A stretch of DNA of 64,000 bases, taken from positions 1-64,000 of the forward strand of contig CACKZF010000001.1 in NCBI GenBank assembly GCA_902604565.1. The letters are read 5' to 3'. The notes beneath the pieces are model-generated. The model did no database searches. It worked only from the letters and a program-made list of their open reading frames with translations, and had not been told where the DNA came from. The stretch comes from an uncultured Pelagibacteraceae bacterium (lineage in GTDB: Bacteria; Pseudomonadota; Alphaproteobacteria; Pelagibacterales; Pelagibacteraceae). Positions 30,359 through 41,085 of the stretch are shown in pieces. The number at the start of each line of letters is the position of its first letter. Positions within the stretch are counted from its first letter, which is position 1. Made by a program: the position numbers and the translations under genes.

Positions 30359-31015
30359 TTAGTTAGATCCTAACTCTTGCAACCTATCAGATAAATAAGT
30401 TTGCTCACTATTATTTCCTGAGGCAAGTTTGATCATTGCATTCACAACTATCTCAACTTTTATTGGAGTATATTTTTTAAATCCACCAAAAAAGAATAAG
30501 GATAGAAATTTCATCACTGGAATTCCTAAAACCTCAACAATTCTAAAGTCTTTTCTGTTGCCAACTAAAAATGAAGGTTGAATAATGCTTAGGTTAGAAA
30601 ACCCAATCTTTTTTAGCTCCTCCTCTACTTGACCTTTATTTTTTAAATATGTACTTGAGGCTTTTGGGTTTGCTCCAATTGAGGAGACATAAATAAAATT
30701 ACTAATTGAATTAAATTTTGCAATATTTGCTAATTGTACAGGCAAGTCATATTCTATTCTTCTATATTCGTTTTTATCGGGTGTGTCTTTGTGAGTTGTA
30801 CCAATGCAAAAAAAACAATCATCACCTGTTAATTTTTCTCTTAAAGTGTCTAAATCTAAAAAATCTGTATTGATCACCTCAACTTTTGAATTATCAATAG
30901 AAGGTAATTTTCTAACAAATATTTTTATTTTGTTGTAAGTATTATTGTTGATTAAATTATCTAGTAAATTAGATCCAATTAACCCAGATGAGCCAAATAA
31001 AACAGCGGTTTTCAT
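30359..31015 (-). CDS. NAD(P)H-binding oxidoreductase (HTATIP2/atypical SDR-like)
   Basis: LFGSSGLIGSNLL, FIYVSSIGANPKASSTYLKNKGQVEEEL. Confidence 0.85.
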   Translation of the reverse strand: MKTAVLFGSSGLIGSNLLDNLINNNTYNKIKIFVRKLPSIDNSKVEVINTDFLDLDTLREKLTGDDCFFCIGTTHKDTPDKNEYRRIEYDLPVQLANIAKFNSISNFIYVSSIGANPKASSTYLKNKGQVEEELKKIGFSNLSIIQPSFLVGNRKDFRIVEVLGIPVMKFLSLFFFGGFKKYTPIKVEIVVNAMIKLASGNNSEQTYLSDRLQELGSN

Positions 31016-31017
31016 TA

Positions 31018-32169
31018 TTATTTTAAATACTCTTCTTTCATAAATTTTTTTATTCTATTTGCTCCTTCAATTATATCTTCAGTGCTTCTAGCGTATGAAA
31101 ACCTTATTGTAGAATTTCCTCTTTTTTGATCGAAATCAAGTCCAGGAGTTATTGCTACTCCTGCTTTATCAAGCACTTCTTTACAAAAGTTAAGGCTATC
31201 TTTCGAATACTCTGAAATATCAATGTAGATATAAAAAGCACCATCTGGGGGAGAAAATTTATTTAAACCAGCCTTAGGTAATTCTTCTAACAAAACTGAT
31301 CTATTTTTTTTATAAACCTCTACATTTGTATTTAATTCCTCTTTTGCATCCATTGCTGATAGAGCAGTTAATTGACTTACATGAGGAGGACAAATAAAAA
31401 GATTTTGAGATAATCTTTCTACTTGTCTCACATGATCTTCAGGAACAATCATCCAGCCTACTCTCCAACCTGTCATAGAAAAATATTTAGAAAATGAATT
31501 TATAACATAACATTCATTTGAAATTTCTAATGCAGATGTAGGATTATTTTCATATTGGATTCCATGATAAATTTCATCGCTAATAAAACTCACTTTATTT
31601 TCATGCGCAGTATTAATAAGCTCTTCTAGTTTTTTTTTATCAAGCATTGAACCGGTGGGATTTGCAGGAGAAGCAACTAATAAACCATTTAAATTATTTT
31701 CTTTAATATCTTTCGGTATAGGCTGAAATTTATTTTGCAACTCTGTAAAAATATCAATTGGAATTAAATCTTGAGACTTTAAAATTTGTCTATAGCTAGG
31801 ATAGCCTGGAGCGGCAATGCCTACTCTATCTCCAACATCAAATAATGCTGCAAAAGAAAGTATAAATGCTCCTGAAGATCCAGTTGTTATAATTATTCTG
31901 TCTGGGTTTAAATCAATATTGTACCAATCTCCATACAATTTAGAAATTCTATTTCGTAATTCTGGTAAACCTAAAGTAACTGTATAGCCAAGATCATTCT
32001 TAGAAATTTCATCCGAAATAAATTGTTTGGCAACCTTTGGTGCTGGTGTTCCTGGTTGACCTACTTCCATATGAATTACATGCTTGCCCTTAGCTTCTGC
32101 TTTTCTAGCAGACTCCATTACATCCATTACAATAAATGGGTCTACATTACTTCTTTTAGATTTCTTCAT
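31018..32169 (-). CDS. PLP-dependent class I/II aminotransferase
   Basis: NPTG, SFSKYFSMTGWRVGW PLP-Lys motif. Confidence 0.93.
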   Translation of the reverse strand: MKKSKRSNVDPFIVMDVMESARKAEAKGKHVIHMEVGQPGTPAPKVAKQFISDEISKNDLGYTVTLGLPELRNRISKLYGDWYNIDLNPDRIIITTGSSGAFILSFAALFDVGDRVGIAAPGYPSYRQILKSQDLIPIDIFTELQNKFQPIPKDIKENNLNGLLVASPANPTGSMLDKKKLEELINTAHENKVSFISDEIYHGIQYENNPTSALEISNECYVINSFSKYFSMTGWRVGWMIVPEDHVRQVERLSQNLFICPPHVSQLTALSAMDAKEELNTNVEVYKKNRSVLLEELPKAGLNKFSPPDGAFYIYIDISEYSKDSLNFCKEVLDKAGVAITPGLDFDQKRGNSTIRFSYARSTEDIIEGANRIKKFMKEEYLK

Positions 32170-32194
32170 TTAGTTTCTATTTCTGGATTAAATA

Positions 32195-32386
32195 TTATAA
32201 ACTGATCTTAAACACTCTTGCTGTTTTTTCGTCTGAAATATTTAGAATTTTAAACTTGGATGTTTTTTCTAACTTTTGACCTTTATTAGTAACAAAAGAT
32301 TTCATTTTTTTTACTTCGCCTTCAGGCATTTTTCTAGTGTATTTTAAAGTATGCTTTTTTGATCCTATAATAAATATTGTTTTCAT
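32195..32386 (-). CDS. Small protein of unknown function
   Basis: 63-aa ORF in line with flanking genes; basic, no recognised motif. Confidence 0.5.
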   Translation of the reverse strand: MKTIFIIGSKKHTLKYTRKMPEGEVKKMKSFVTNKGQKLEKTSKFKILNISDEKTARVFKISL

Positions 32387-32404
32387 AAATCTTAAATTAA
32401 TATA

Positions 32405-32953
32405 TTACAAAGTATCAATTGATCCAATAATATTTAAATTCTTATCGGTTATTACTATTTCTCCTGAAGAAGTCCCTATATTTAGCATTGAAGATATAAC
32501 AACAAAATGAGTAACAAAAATTATATTTTCTTTACCATTCCATTGATTAATAAACTCTTTTAGTTGAGTTATTTGCCTCTCTTCATTTGCTTCAAATCTA
32601 ATATCATAAAAAGAATTTAGTGCACTAAATGTTTCATAATTTTTAAAAGCAAATTTAGCTGTGTCTATACATCTGCACCATTCACTTGAATAGACATTTT
32701 CAATTTTAATCTGGTTTTTATTAAATATACCTCCAATAATTTTTGACTGTTCAATTCCTCTTTGATTTAAATTTCTTTGGGTAGAACAATCATTTAAATC
32801 AAAATTTTCTGGATCTCCACTCCCCGGTGCAAGCGCATGTCTAATAAAAATTATTTTTCCTCCCTCTTTTAAAGAAGTAAGGACTTCTTCTACAGAATAA
32901 GCAGAATTAACTGCAAAAATATTGATAAAAAAAATTATTAGCAGTTTTTTCAT
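32405..32953 (-). CDS. Histidine phosphatase family protein, secreted
   Basis: IIFIRHALAPGSGDP, YSSEWCRCIDTA, FVTHFVVIS. Confidence 0.85.
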   Translation of the reverse strand: MKKLLIIFFINIFAVNSAYSVEEVLTSLKEGGKIIFIRHALAPGSGDPENFDLNDCSTQRNLNQRGIEQSKIIGGIFNKNQIKIENVYSSEWCRCIDTAKFAFKNYETFSALNSFYDIRFEANEERQITQLKEFINQWNGKENIIFVTHFVVISSMLNIGTSSGEIVITDKNLNIIGSIDTL

Positions 32954-33502
32954 TTACACAGATTGATTTTTAATCAACTCTTTAATCTGTGGTATCATTA
33001 TTTGTGGTGACCTCATGGACGGATAAATCTCTTTTACTTTTTCATAACTCTTTAAAGCCTTCTCGTAATTTTTTAACTTAATTTGAACGAGACCCTGTCC
33101 TGATAATGCTCCAAAATGTCTTTTCTCTAGTTTTAATACCTTGTCTATATCATTTTGAGAATCTTGATATTTGCCCATTAAATAAAAGACAGTTGCTCTT
33201 TTATTCCAAGCTTCTGCCCAAGCAGGATCTTTTTTAATTACTGTTGTGAATATATCTACAGCAACTGAATATTGTTCTTGATTCATAAATTTTGTTCCTC
33301 TTGATAGCAAAGAAGTTAAATTTTGATTAGTGGGATGTTTTGTCCAAATATCCCAAATTTTCATCTCTGTATCAATTGCAATTGAGTGGTTTTGAATTTT
33401 TAATTTTTCAAATAAGTTATTTAATCTTATTTCGTATTCATTAGAGTTTGATGAGTTGGTAATCAAAAAAATTGCAAAAAAAATGGTTATTATTTTTTTC
33501 AT
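32954..33502 (-). CDS. TPR repeat protein, secreted
   Basis: Signal peptide; AEAWNKRATVFYLMGKYQDSQNDIDKVLKLEKRHFGALSGQGL TPR pattern. Confidence 0.85.
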   Translation of the reverse strand: MKKIITIFFAIFLITNSSNSNEYEIRLNNLFEKLKIQNHSIAIDTEMKIWDIWTKHPTNQNLTSLLSRGTKFMNQEQYSVAVDIFTTVIKKDPAWAEAWNKRATVFYLMGKYQDSQNDIDKVLKLEKRHFGALSGQGLVQIKLKNYEKALKSYEKVKEIYPSMRSPQIMIPQIKELIKNQSV

Positions 33503-33509
33503 TTAGAAA

Positions 33510-34853
33510 TTATTTTCCACCTACAACCATACCTTCAACCATCATTGTCGGTGAATTCGTTGCATAATTAAATTCCAAATCGTCGGCTAAAGTTATATTT
33601 TTAAAAATATTATTTAAATTTCCAGCAATTGTAATTTCACTTACTGGATATGAAAATTCCCCATTCTCGATCATCATACCTGACGCTCCTACAGAATAAT
33701 CACCGTTAATAATATTTGTACCATGTCCAATAGTCTCTTTAATATACAAGATTTTATTTTCTGATTTAATTAGATCTTCAAATGTTTTTGATCCATTTTG
33801 AAAATATAAATTTGTTGTGCCGCTTGCCCTACCATTAGATTTTCTATTTATTTTTTTACCATTGTAAGTATCGATTAAATAGTCTTGAAGAATACCGTTC
33901 TTTATCAAATCAAGGTTAACTACAGCTATACCTTCACTATCAAAGTAACGAGATCCATTGGCTTTTCTTATATTGCCATGATCTTGTATATTTATTTCAG
34001 AGTTAAAAACTTGTTGATTTAATTTATCTTTTAAAAATGTAGTACCTTTTGCGATTGCACTTGATGATATTGCACTTGCAAAAATAGATAGAAAGTTTTT
34101 TGAAATTCTTTTATCAAATATTAGACTAATTTTTTCACTTTTTATTTTTTTTGGATTTAATTTCTTTACTGCATGTTCCGCTGCAATAGATCCAAGTTGT
34201 TTAGGTTTCAAAATATCGCTATAAAACCTTTTACTCGTATATTCATAATCTCTTTCCATGCTTCCATTACTTTTTGAAACAACTTCACAGTATGCAGTAA
34301 ATTGTGAAGTTTTATATCCATCAGCGAATCCATTTGAATTGGCTAATAAAAAATTTGATTTGTTCTCACCAAATCCTGATCCATTAGTATTTATTATTTT
34401 ATCATTGGAAAAAGCTTCCTCTTCTGCCTCTTTTATATAATTAATCTTGTCTTCATTGTTTAAATGAGTTTCATCATACAAGTCTAAGTCTTTTAATCCC
34501 TTAAAATGGAGGTCTTTATCTGGTAATGAATTATATTCATCCTCAGGTGTAATCTTCATTGTTTCAATGCATCTATTTACTAGCTCATCTAAATTTTTTT
34601 CTTTAAGATTTGATGAGGCTATTGAGGACTTTTTTTTACCTAAATAAGTTGTAAGGACTACTCCAAGATTTTCAGACCTTTCAGATCCATCAAGTTTTTT
34701 ATTCCTTACATTTACATTTTCTGAAACAGAACTTTGTACTAATATATTTGCATCAGATGAACCTAATTTTTTTGATTTACTAAGGCATATATCTGCAATT
34801 TTTTTTAGATACTCTTGATCTTTAATCATTTTTTTAGAGTTGAGTTCCACCAA
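33510..34853 (-). CDS. pmbA: TldD/PmbA family protein (PmbA/TldE)
   Basis: PmbA-type C-terminal GASGMMIENGEFSYPVSEITIAGNL; adjacent to tldD. Confidence 0.88.
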   Translation of the reverse strand: MVELNSKKMIKDQEYLKKIADICLSKSKKLGSSDANILVQSSVSENVNVRNKKLDGSERSENLGVVLTTYLGKKKSSIASSNLKEKNLDELVNRCIETMKITPEDEYNSLPDKDLHFKGLKDLDLYDETHLNNEDKINYIKEAEEEAFSNDKIINTNGSGFGENKSNFLLANSNGFADGYKTSQFTAYCEVVSKSNGSMERDYEYTSKRFYSDILKPKQLGSIAAEHAVKKLNPKKIKSEKISLIFDKRISKNFLSIFASAISSSAIAKGTTFLKDKLNQQVFNSEINIQDHGNIRKANGSRYFDSEGIAVVNLDLIKNGILQDYLIDTYNGKKINRKSNGRASGTTNLYFQNGSKTFEDLIKSENKILYIKETIGHGTNIINGDYSVGASGMMIENGEFSYPVSEITIAGNLNNIFKNITLADDLEFNYATNSPTMMVEGMVVGGK

Positions 34854-36246
34854 CAGTCATATTATTAATAAGTAAAGATGGTTGTCCAACACCCACTGGT
34901 ACACCCTGTCCAGCTTTACCGCATGTTCCAATGCCAGGATCTAACATCATATCATTTCCAACCATTAAAATTTCTTTTAAAGAAGATGGTCCATCACCAA
35001 TTAAAGTAGCTCCTTTAATTGGAGATCCAATTTTTCCATTTATAATCTCATAAGCTTCTGTACAGTTAAAAACGAATTTTCCAGAGGTAATGTCAACTTG
35101 ACCACCACCAAAACTTACGGCAAAAATACCTTTATCTACTGACTTAATCATTTCTTCTTGGGTGTTTGATCCACCTAACATTATCGTATTTCTCATTCTA
35201 GGCATCACGACATGTTTATAGCTCTCTCTTCTTCCATTTCCAGTTGATTTTGTATTCATAAGTCTTGCATTTAGTCTATCTTGCATAAAATTTTTTAAGA
35301 TACCATTTTCAATTAAAACTGTTCTTTCTGTTGGCGTTCCTTCATCATCAATATTTAAACTACCTCTTCTATTATCTAATGTTCCGTCGTCGATTATTGT
35401 AACTCCATCGCTCGCAACTTTTTTACCAACTAAATCATGAAAAGCTGAAGTTTTTTTTCTATTAAAATCACCTTCTAGTCCATGACCTACAGCTTCATGA
35501 ATTAAAATTGCAGGCCATCCAGGTCCGAGAACAACTTTCATTTCTCCCGCAAGAGAAGGTTTGCTTTCTATATTTGTACTTGCAATTCTAAAAGCTTCAT
35601 CGCAAACTTTTTTCCAATTATCATTTTTAAGATATTCATCATAATCCTGTCTTCCACCAATACCAAAAACACCAGTTTCTTTTCTACCATTCTTTTCAAC
35701 CATTACTGACATATTTATTCTAACTAAAGGTCTATTATCTGATAATAATTCTCCTCCAGATCTAATGATCTCAACATTTTTCTTTTCTGCTAGAAGGCTA
35801 GCTGTTACTTGTTTAACTGAGCTATCTTTTGATCTGGCATATTCATTCATATTGTTCAGCAATTCAATTTTTGATTTCATTGACTTGCTCTCAATTGGAT
35901 CAACGTCTTTATAAAGCTTCTGATTAGTTTTTTTAATTTCTGAATTATATGTTCCGCTATTATTTTTTAAAGTTGACTTAAGATTTTCGCTAGAATTTTT
36001 TAATGATTTTTCAGAAATTTCGTTTGAATGAGAATAAGCAACTGTATCACCTGTTACAGCTCTAAAACCATAACCTAAGTCAGATGTATAATTTGAACTT
36101 TTAATTTTGTTATCATCTAATATAATTGTCTCAGATTTTGTATCCTCTATATAAAGCTCACCATCATCACAATTATTTAGAGTTTCAGAAACAATGCTAT
36201 CTGCTTTTTCTGAGGTTAATTCTGAATTTTTAAGTAAAGAAGACAT
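34834..36246 (-). CDS. tldD: Metalloprotease TldD
   Basis: HEAVGHGLEGDFNRK (HExxxH-type) motif; GTCGKAGQGVPVGVGQP. Confidence 0.93.
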   Translation of the reverse strand: MSSLLKNSELTSEKADSIVSETLNNCDDGELYIEDTKSETIILDDNKIKSSNYTSDLGYGFRAVTGDTVAYSHSNEISEKSLKNSSENLKSTLKNNSGTYNSEIKKTNQKLYKDVDPIESKSMKSKIELLNNMNEYARSKDSSVKQVTASLLAEKKNVEIIRSGGELLSDNRPLVRINMSVMVEKNGRKETGVFGIGGRQDYDEYLKNDNWKKVCDEAFRIASTNIESKPSLAGEMKVVLGPGWPAILIHEAVGHGLEGDFNRKKTSAFHDLVGKKVASDGVTIIDDGTLDNRRGSLNIDDEGTPTERTVLIENGILKNFMQDRLNARLMNTKSTGNGRRESYKHVVMPRMRNTIMLGGSNTQEEMIKSVDKGIFAVSFGGGQVDITSGKFVFNCTEAYEIINGKIGSPIKGATLIGDGPSSLKEILMVGNDMMLDPGIGTCGKAGQGVPVGVGQPSLLINNMTVGGTQL

Positions 36247-36321
36247 TTGATATATTTAAAGGTGAATTTAATTTTATCAAGAATGTTATGCGCGATTATT
36301 GATCACATCAAGTAAGGCTAA

Positions 36322-37200
36322 TTACTTAATTTTCTTCAAAAAAAAATCAGTTAAATGTTTAATAGTTGCCTTTGGATTTTGCTCTGGAATGAAGTGACCT
36401 GAGTTTATAGGATAACCTATAACTTTTTTTTCAGTATATCTTTGCCAAATTTTTAATGGTTTGAACTGCTTTCCAATTACTCCCTTACTTCCCCATAACA
36501 CTTGGACTGGAATATTTAGTTTTTTCTTTCTATCTTTTTTGTCATGATCCAAATCAATAGTCGCAGATGCCCTATAATCTTCACAAGATCCATGAATTCT
36601 TTTTGGCTGCTTGAAACATTTTAAATAATTTTCTTCAACTTTTCCAAATTTGTGATTGCCTGACCATTTATCTAAACAACTTTTCATCCATTTACGTGGA
36701 TCGCTCATTATCATTTTCTCAGGTAACCATTTTGGTTGTATTAAAAAAAACCAATGAAAGTAAGCTTTTGCGAAATCTCTCGTCGTTAGTTCGTACATAT
36801 CTAATGTTGGACAAATATCTAAAACACTAAGAGCTATTATATTTTTTCTATGGTCTCTTGCTAACCTGTGAGCAACTCTTCCACCTCTATCATGTCCCGC
36901 AACAAAAAATTTTTTAAATCCTAATTTTATCATCATCTGTTTCATGTCACTTGCCATTTCTCTTTTTGAGTAGTTGTAATGTTTGCTATCTGATTCTGGA
37001 GCAAGACTATTTCCATATCCTCTTAAATCTGCAGCAACCACTGTAAATCTTTTAGATAACTCAGGGGCTGTTTTGTGCCACATTAAATGTGTTTGTGGAT
37101 ATCCATGTAGTAAAAGTAATGGTGGACCTTCACCACCAACTCTACAAAAAACCTTGCCCTTTTTTACCTTTACGTACTTTGACTTAAAACCATTAAACAT
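36322..37200 (-). CDS. Alpha/beta hydrolase, haloacetate dehalogenase-like
   Basis: LLLHGYPQTHLMWHK, GHDRGGRVAHRLARDH nucleophile elbow with Asp, YFHWFFLIQP, GHFIPEQNP. Confidence 0.82.
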   Translation of the reverse strand: MFNGFKSKYVKVKKGKVFCRVGGEGPPLLLLHGYPQTHLMWHKTAPELSKRFTVVAADLRGYGNSLAPESDSKHYNYSKREMASDMKQMMIKLGFKKFFVAGHDRGGRVAHRLARDHRKNIIALSVLDICPTLDMYELTTRDFAKAYFHWFFLIQPKWLPEKMIMSDPRKWMKSCLDKWSGNHKFGKVEENYLKCFKQPKRIHGSCEDYRASATIDLDHDKKDRKKKLNIPVQVLWGSKGVIGKQFKPLKIWQRYTEKKVIGYPINSGHFIPEQNPKATIKHLTDFFLKKIK

Positions 37201-37302
37201 GACTAATAATATGTATTTTTTAAATTAAAGCCAATGAAAACGCTGCATCAATATTAATAATTAATTTGAATTTGCTTTGAGCCCCTGTATAAATTCGGAC
37301 TC

Positions 37303-38337
37303 GTGAGAATTGAAGAAGAACTAAAATTAGACTACTCAGATGTACTTTTTAGACCTAAAAGAAGTACTCTTCAAAGTCGTAAAGATGTAAATCTAAAAAG
37401 AACTTATAGATTTAAGTATAGTAATAATGAGTGGTCTGGAATTCCTATAATGGCCTCAAATATGGATGGTGTTGGTGAACTTGGTGTAGCTGAAAAGCTT
37501 TCTGAATACGGAATGATCACTTGTTTAACTAAACAGCATAATATTCAAAAAATAAAAAAATTCAAAAAAATAAAATCTATTCATCCAAATATTGCTTTAA
37601 GTATAGGAATAAAAAAAGAAGATTTTGAAAATTTAGATAAAATTTTAAAAGAATATAGTTTCATAAAATTTATCTGCATTGATGTTGCTAATGGTTATTC
37701 TGAGCACTTTAGTAAATTTTTAAAATCTGTAAGAGATAAATATCCTACTAAAACTATTATTGCTGGTAACGTGGTAACAGCTGATATGGCGCAAGAATTA
37801 GTATTATCAGGAGCAGATATTGTAAAAGTTGGAATTGGACCAGGTAGTGTTTGTACTACAAGAATTCAAACAGGTGTTGGTTATCCTCAGTTAAGTGCCG
37901 TCATTGAATGTGCTGATGCTGCCCATGGTTTAGGGGCACATATAATTGCTGATGGAGGTTGTACTTGTCCGGGTGATGTCGCAAAAGCTTTCGGTGGTGG
38001 TGCAGATTTTGTGATGCTTGGAGGAATGTTTGCTGGTCACGATGAAGGTGAAGGTAAGCTAATAAAATCAAATGGTCATAAATTTATTGAATTTTACGGA
38101 TCAAGTTCTGACATAGCAAATAAGAAACATTACGGGGGTTTGTCAGACTATAGAAGTAGTGAGGGTAGAACAGTGAGAATTAAATATCGAGGAAAAATTA
38201 AAGATACTATAAATAATATTCTTGGTGGTGTTAGAAGTAGCTGTACATATGTGGGAGCCCCTTCTCTTAAACAACTTAGTAAATGTACTACTTTTGTAAG
38301 AGTAGCTAAACAATTTAACGATACTTTTACTAAGTAA
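37303..38337 (+). CDS. guaC: GMP reductase (GTG start)
   Basis: DYSDVLFRPKRS, GIGPGSVCTTRIQTGVGYPQLSAV, IADGGCTCPGDVAKAFGGGADFVMLGGMFAGHDE. Confidence 0.93.
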   Translation: MRIEEELKLDYSDVLFRPKRSTLQSRKDVNLKRTYRFKYSNNEWSGIPIMASNMDGVGELGVAEKLSEYGMITCLTKQHNIQKIKKFKKIKSIHPNIALSIGIKKEDFENLDKILKEYSFIKFICIDVANGYSEHFSKFLKSVRDKYPTKTIIAGNVVTADMAQELVLSGADIVKVGIGPGSVCTTRIQTGVGYPQLSAVIECADAAHGLGAHIIADGGCTCPGDVAKAFGGGADFVMLGGMFAGHDEGEGKLIKSNGHKFIEFYGSSSDIANKKHYGGLSDYRSSEGRTVRIKYRGKIKDTINNILGGVRSSCTYVGAPSLKQLSKCTTFVRVAKQFNDTFTK

Positions 38338-38339
38338 GG

Positions 38340-39407
38340 ATGAAAGAATACAAAATCGCCTCAATTGCTGGAGATGGTATTGGAAAAGAAGTTGTTCCAG
38401 AGGCTTTAAAAATACTTAAAGAAGTAGCAAATCAACATCAATTTAAATTAAATATAGATGAATTTGATTTTTCATCATGCGATTATTATGAAAAGCATGG
38501 AAAAATGCTACCTGATGATTGGAAACAACAAATTGGTAATCATGATGCAATATTTTTTGGAGCAGTAGGTATGCCAGATAAATACCCAGATCATATTACT
38601 TTATGGGGTTCCCTGCTCCAATTTAGAAGGGAATTTGATCAATTTATCAATTTAAGACCAGTAAAATTATTTGAAGGAGTAAACGCACCCTTAGCAAATA
38701 AAAAACCTGGTGATATAGATATGATGATAGTTCGTGAAAATACAGAAGGCGAATATTCTTCGGTAGGTGGAAAAATGTATCAAAATACCGAAAGAGAAAT
38801 TGTTATACAAGAAACTATAATGTCTAAACATGGAATAGATAGAGTTCAAAAATTTGCATTTGAATTAGCAAAAACAAGAGATAGAAAAAAATTAACTAAT
38901 GCCACAAAATCAAATGGTATTTCTATAACTATGCCATATTGGGACCAAAGGTTTTATGAAAATAAAAAAAATTTTCCTGAGATTAAAACAGATCAGTTTC
39001 ATATTGATATTTTAGCTGCAAGATTTGTTTTAACACCAGAGTGGTTTGATGTTGTCGTAGCATCGAATTTATTTGGAGACATTTTATCTGATTTAGGTCC
39101 AGCATGCACAGGAACAATTGGTATTGCTCCATCAGGAAATATTAATCCAACAAATAAACATCCCTCTTTATTCGAGCCTGTTCATGGATCAGCGCCTGAT
39201 ATTGCTGGAAAAGGTATTGCAAATCCAATTGGTCAAATTTGGTCTGGCGCTATGATGTTAGATTATTTAGGTGAAAAAGAAGCTGCTGCGCGAATAGTAA
39301 ATTCAATAGAAAAGACATTACTAAATAAACAAAATAGAACTAAAGATTTAGGTGGTGGAAGCAATACAACAGAATGTGGTAATAAAATTCTATCAAATCT
39401 TTTTTAA
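38340..39407 (+). CDS. Tartrate dehydrogenase-like isocitrate/isopropylmalate dehydrogenase family protein
   Basis: IAGDGIGKEVVPEAL, RENTEGEYSSVGG, NLFGDILSDLG, EPVHGSAPDIAGKG. Confidence 0.9.
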   Translation: MKEYKIASIAGDGIGKEVVPEALKILKEVANQHQFKLNIDEFDFSSCDYYEKHGKMLPDDWKQQIGNHDAIFFGAVGMPDKYPDHITLWGSLLQFRREFDQFINLRPVKLFEGVNAPLANKKPGDIDMMIVRENTEGEYSSVGGKMYQNTEREIVIQETIMSKHGIDRVQKFAFELAKTRDRKKLTNATKSNGISITMPYWDQRFYENKKNFPEIKTDQFHIDILAARFVLTPEWFDVVVASNLFGDILSDLGPACTGTIGIAPSGNINPTNKHPSLFEPVHGSAPDIAGKGIANPIGQIWSGAMMLDYLGEKEAAARIVNSIEKTLLNKQNRTKDLGGGSNTTECGNKILSNLF

Positions 39408-39439
39408 TTAACAGCAACTCAAATCTAATGTATAAAACT

Positions 39440-40117
39440 TTAGAGTTTATATATTTTTTTTAAATCTTTTTTTATTTCAAAATTTGGTATTTTAAAATAG
39501 AAATCCAATAATATTAATTTAAATACATCTTTAAAATGTTGTGAACTTTCTTCAGAGTTACCTACATTACTTATTTCCATTTCTGTCAAATCTAAATTTT
39601 CTATTTTATAAATATTTGCATATTTAAAATATACTTTTGGTTCATAAGTAATAATTTTCTTAATTAGAATATTTTGGTCATTCTTTTTTTTTGGATAAAT
39701 TTTTGGTTCATAAGAAGGTAGAGATTTTTCTGCTTGCTCAATATTATCTTTATTAACAGAAACCTTATTGTCATCAATTAATTGACTTTCAATTTCTAAA
39801 AAAATAGTAGGCTGATAAAATGTTAAATTTTGGAATTCTACTAGATTTTTTAATATTGTATTAAATTTCGGCATAACAATAATTTTTTTGCACGTAAAAA
39901 AATATTTGTAGGAAAAATCCTCAGAGTTATAAATTTTAACATTATTTAAAATTATTAATTTTCTCTCTAAATTTAAATCAACGTTTTCTATAAAAATTTT
40001 TTTTTCAGCAATTTTTTGTAAACTAAATACAAAAAATTTTTTTAAAAAAAAATTATGGAATAAAATAATGTTTAATATTAATAAAATTGTTATGTATGAT
40101 GCAACCCTGAAGAACAT
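39440..40117 (-). CDS. Membrane-anchored protein, possibly AsmA-like
   Basis: N-terminal TM, then a beta-rich extracytoplasmic region. Confidence 0.5.
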   Translation of the reverse strand: MFFRVASYITILLILNIILFHNFFLKKFFVFSLQKIAEKKIFIENVDLNLERKLIILNNVKIYNSEDFSYKYFFTCKKIIVMPKFNTILKNLVEFQNLTFYQPTIFLEIESQLIDDNKVSVNKDNIEQAEKSLPSYEPKIYPKKKNDQNILIKKIITYEPKVYFKYANIYKIENLDLTEMEISNVGNSEESSQHFKDVFKLILLDFYFKIPNFEIKKDLKKIYKL

Positions 40118-40154
40118 TTATTTCAAAGAAAAAATATAATAAATAAATTTCAAA

Positions 40155-41081
40155 CTAAACTGTTAAATATTTAATAGCAAAAAATATGGTAGCAAATGAA
40201 GCAAAAGTTGAGATAAATAGGGCTTTTATTATATTTTCAGGACTTACATTATAGGCAGAACATAATACTACAGCTGTATGACCACATGGTGCAACACTAA
40301 CAAAAAAAGCACCAGGAATTTTTTCAGGTTGTCCAGCATCAAATATAATAAAGCCAATTATCAAGAGGATGATTGGGGAAACTACTAATTTCAATATAGA
40401 TACAGAAGCAGTTAGTTTATTAATAACTTTATGTGTGTAAAAAGATAATGTGATACCAATTGCGAAAAGTCCTATAGGAGAAACACAAGCTGCCAAAACA
40501 GAAAGAACGTAGTCTATTGGCGTATCATCGATATTTATCTTAAACGCAAATAGTAAAAGACCAATTAAGATTGAAAATATCATTGGATTAAGAACTATGT
40601 TCTTTATAAATGAAGTTAATCGAATATTTTTTTTAGTAGTAAGTTCTAAAAAAAAAGCAATTACAGATAATAAAATAACCCCATCCATTAATATTATACT
40701 TGTTACTTGAGTAATTACTTCAGTTCCAAAATAGATTTTTGTAATAGGTAATAATAATGTTACATGATTTGATAGTGCTACCATTAATGCCCATATAATA
40801 GATTCTGGAATAGGTCTTTTAAAAAACTTTGATGTTAATAAAAATGTTAAAACCCCAAGACTTCCTTGCATTAAAAAATATGAAACTATCTGTTTTATAT
40901 CGACTTGGGCGATTTCACTTTGAGCAACAAATTTAATTATTAAGGCAGGGACCGCTACATAGAATAAAAACAAATTTAAAACTTTTGCATGACCTAAATC
41001 AAAAATTTTAAGTTTTCCAAAAATAAAACCAAATAGTGTGATAAAGATAAAAGGTGTTAACCCAAGAAATATTGAATACAT
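40155..41081 (-). CDS. AEC (auxin efflux carrier) family transporter
   Basis: About 10 TM segments, AEC-type architecture. Confidence 0.85.
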   Translation of the reverse strand: MYSIFLGLTPFIFITLFGFIFGKLKIFDLGHAKVLNLFLFYVAVPALIIKFVAQSEIAQVDIKQIVSYFLMQGSLGVLTFLLTSKFFKRPIPESIIWALMVALSNHVTLLLPITKIYFGTEVITQVTSIILMDGVILLSVIAFFLELTTKKNIRLTSFIKNIVLNPMIFSILIGLLLFAFKINIDDTPIDYVLSVLAACVSPIGLFAIGITLSFYTHKVINKLTASVSILKLVVSPIILLIIGFIIFDAGQPEKIPGAFFVSVAPCGHTAVVLCSAYNVSPENIIKALFISTFASFATIFFAIKYLTV

Positions 41082-41085
41082 TTTA

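Noticed and set aside
36303-36326. AAGTAA/TTACTT inverted repeat near the hydrolase stop codon
   Set aside because: Only 6 bp, AT-rich and overlapping the stop; not distinguishable from background in this composition.
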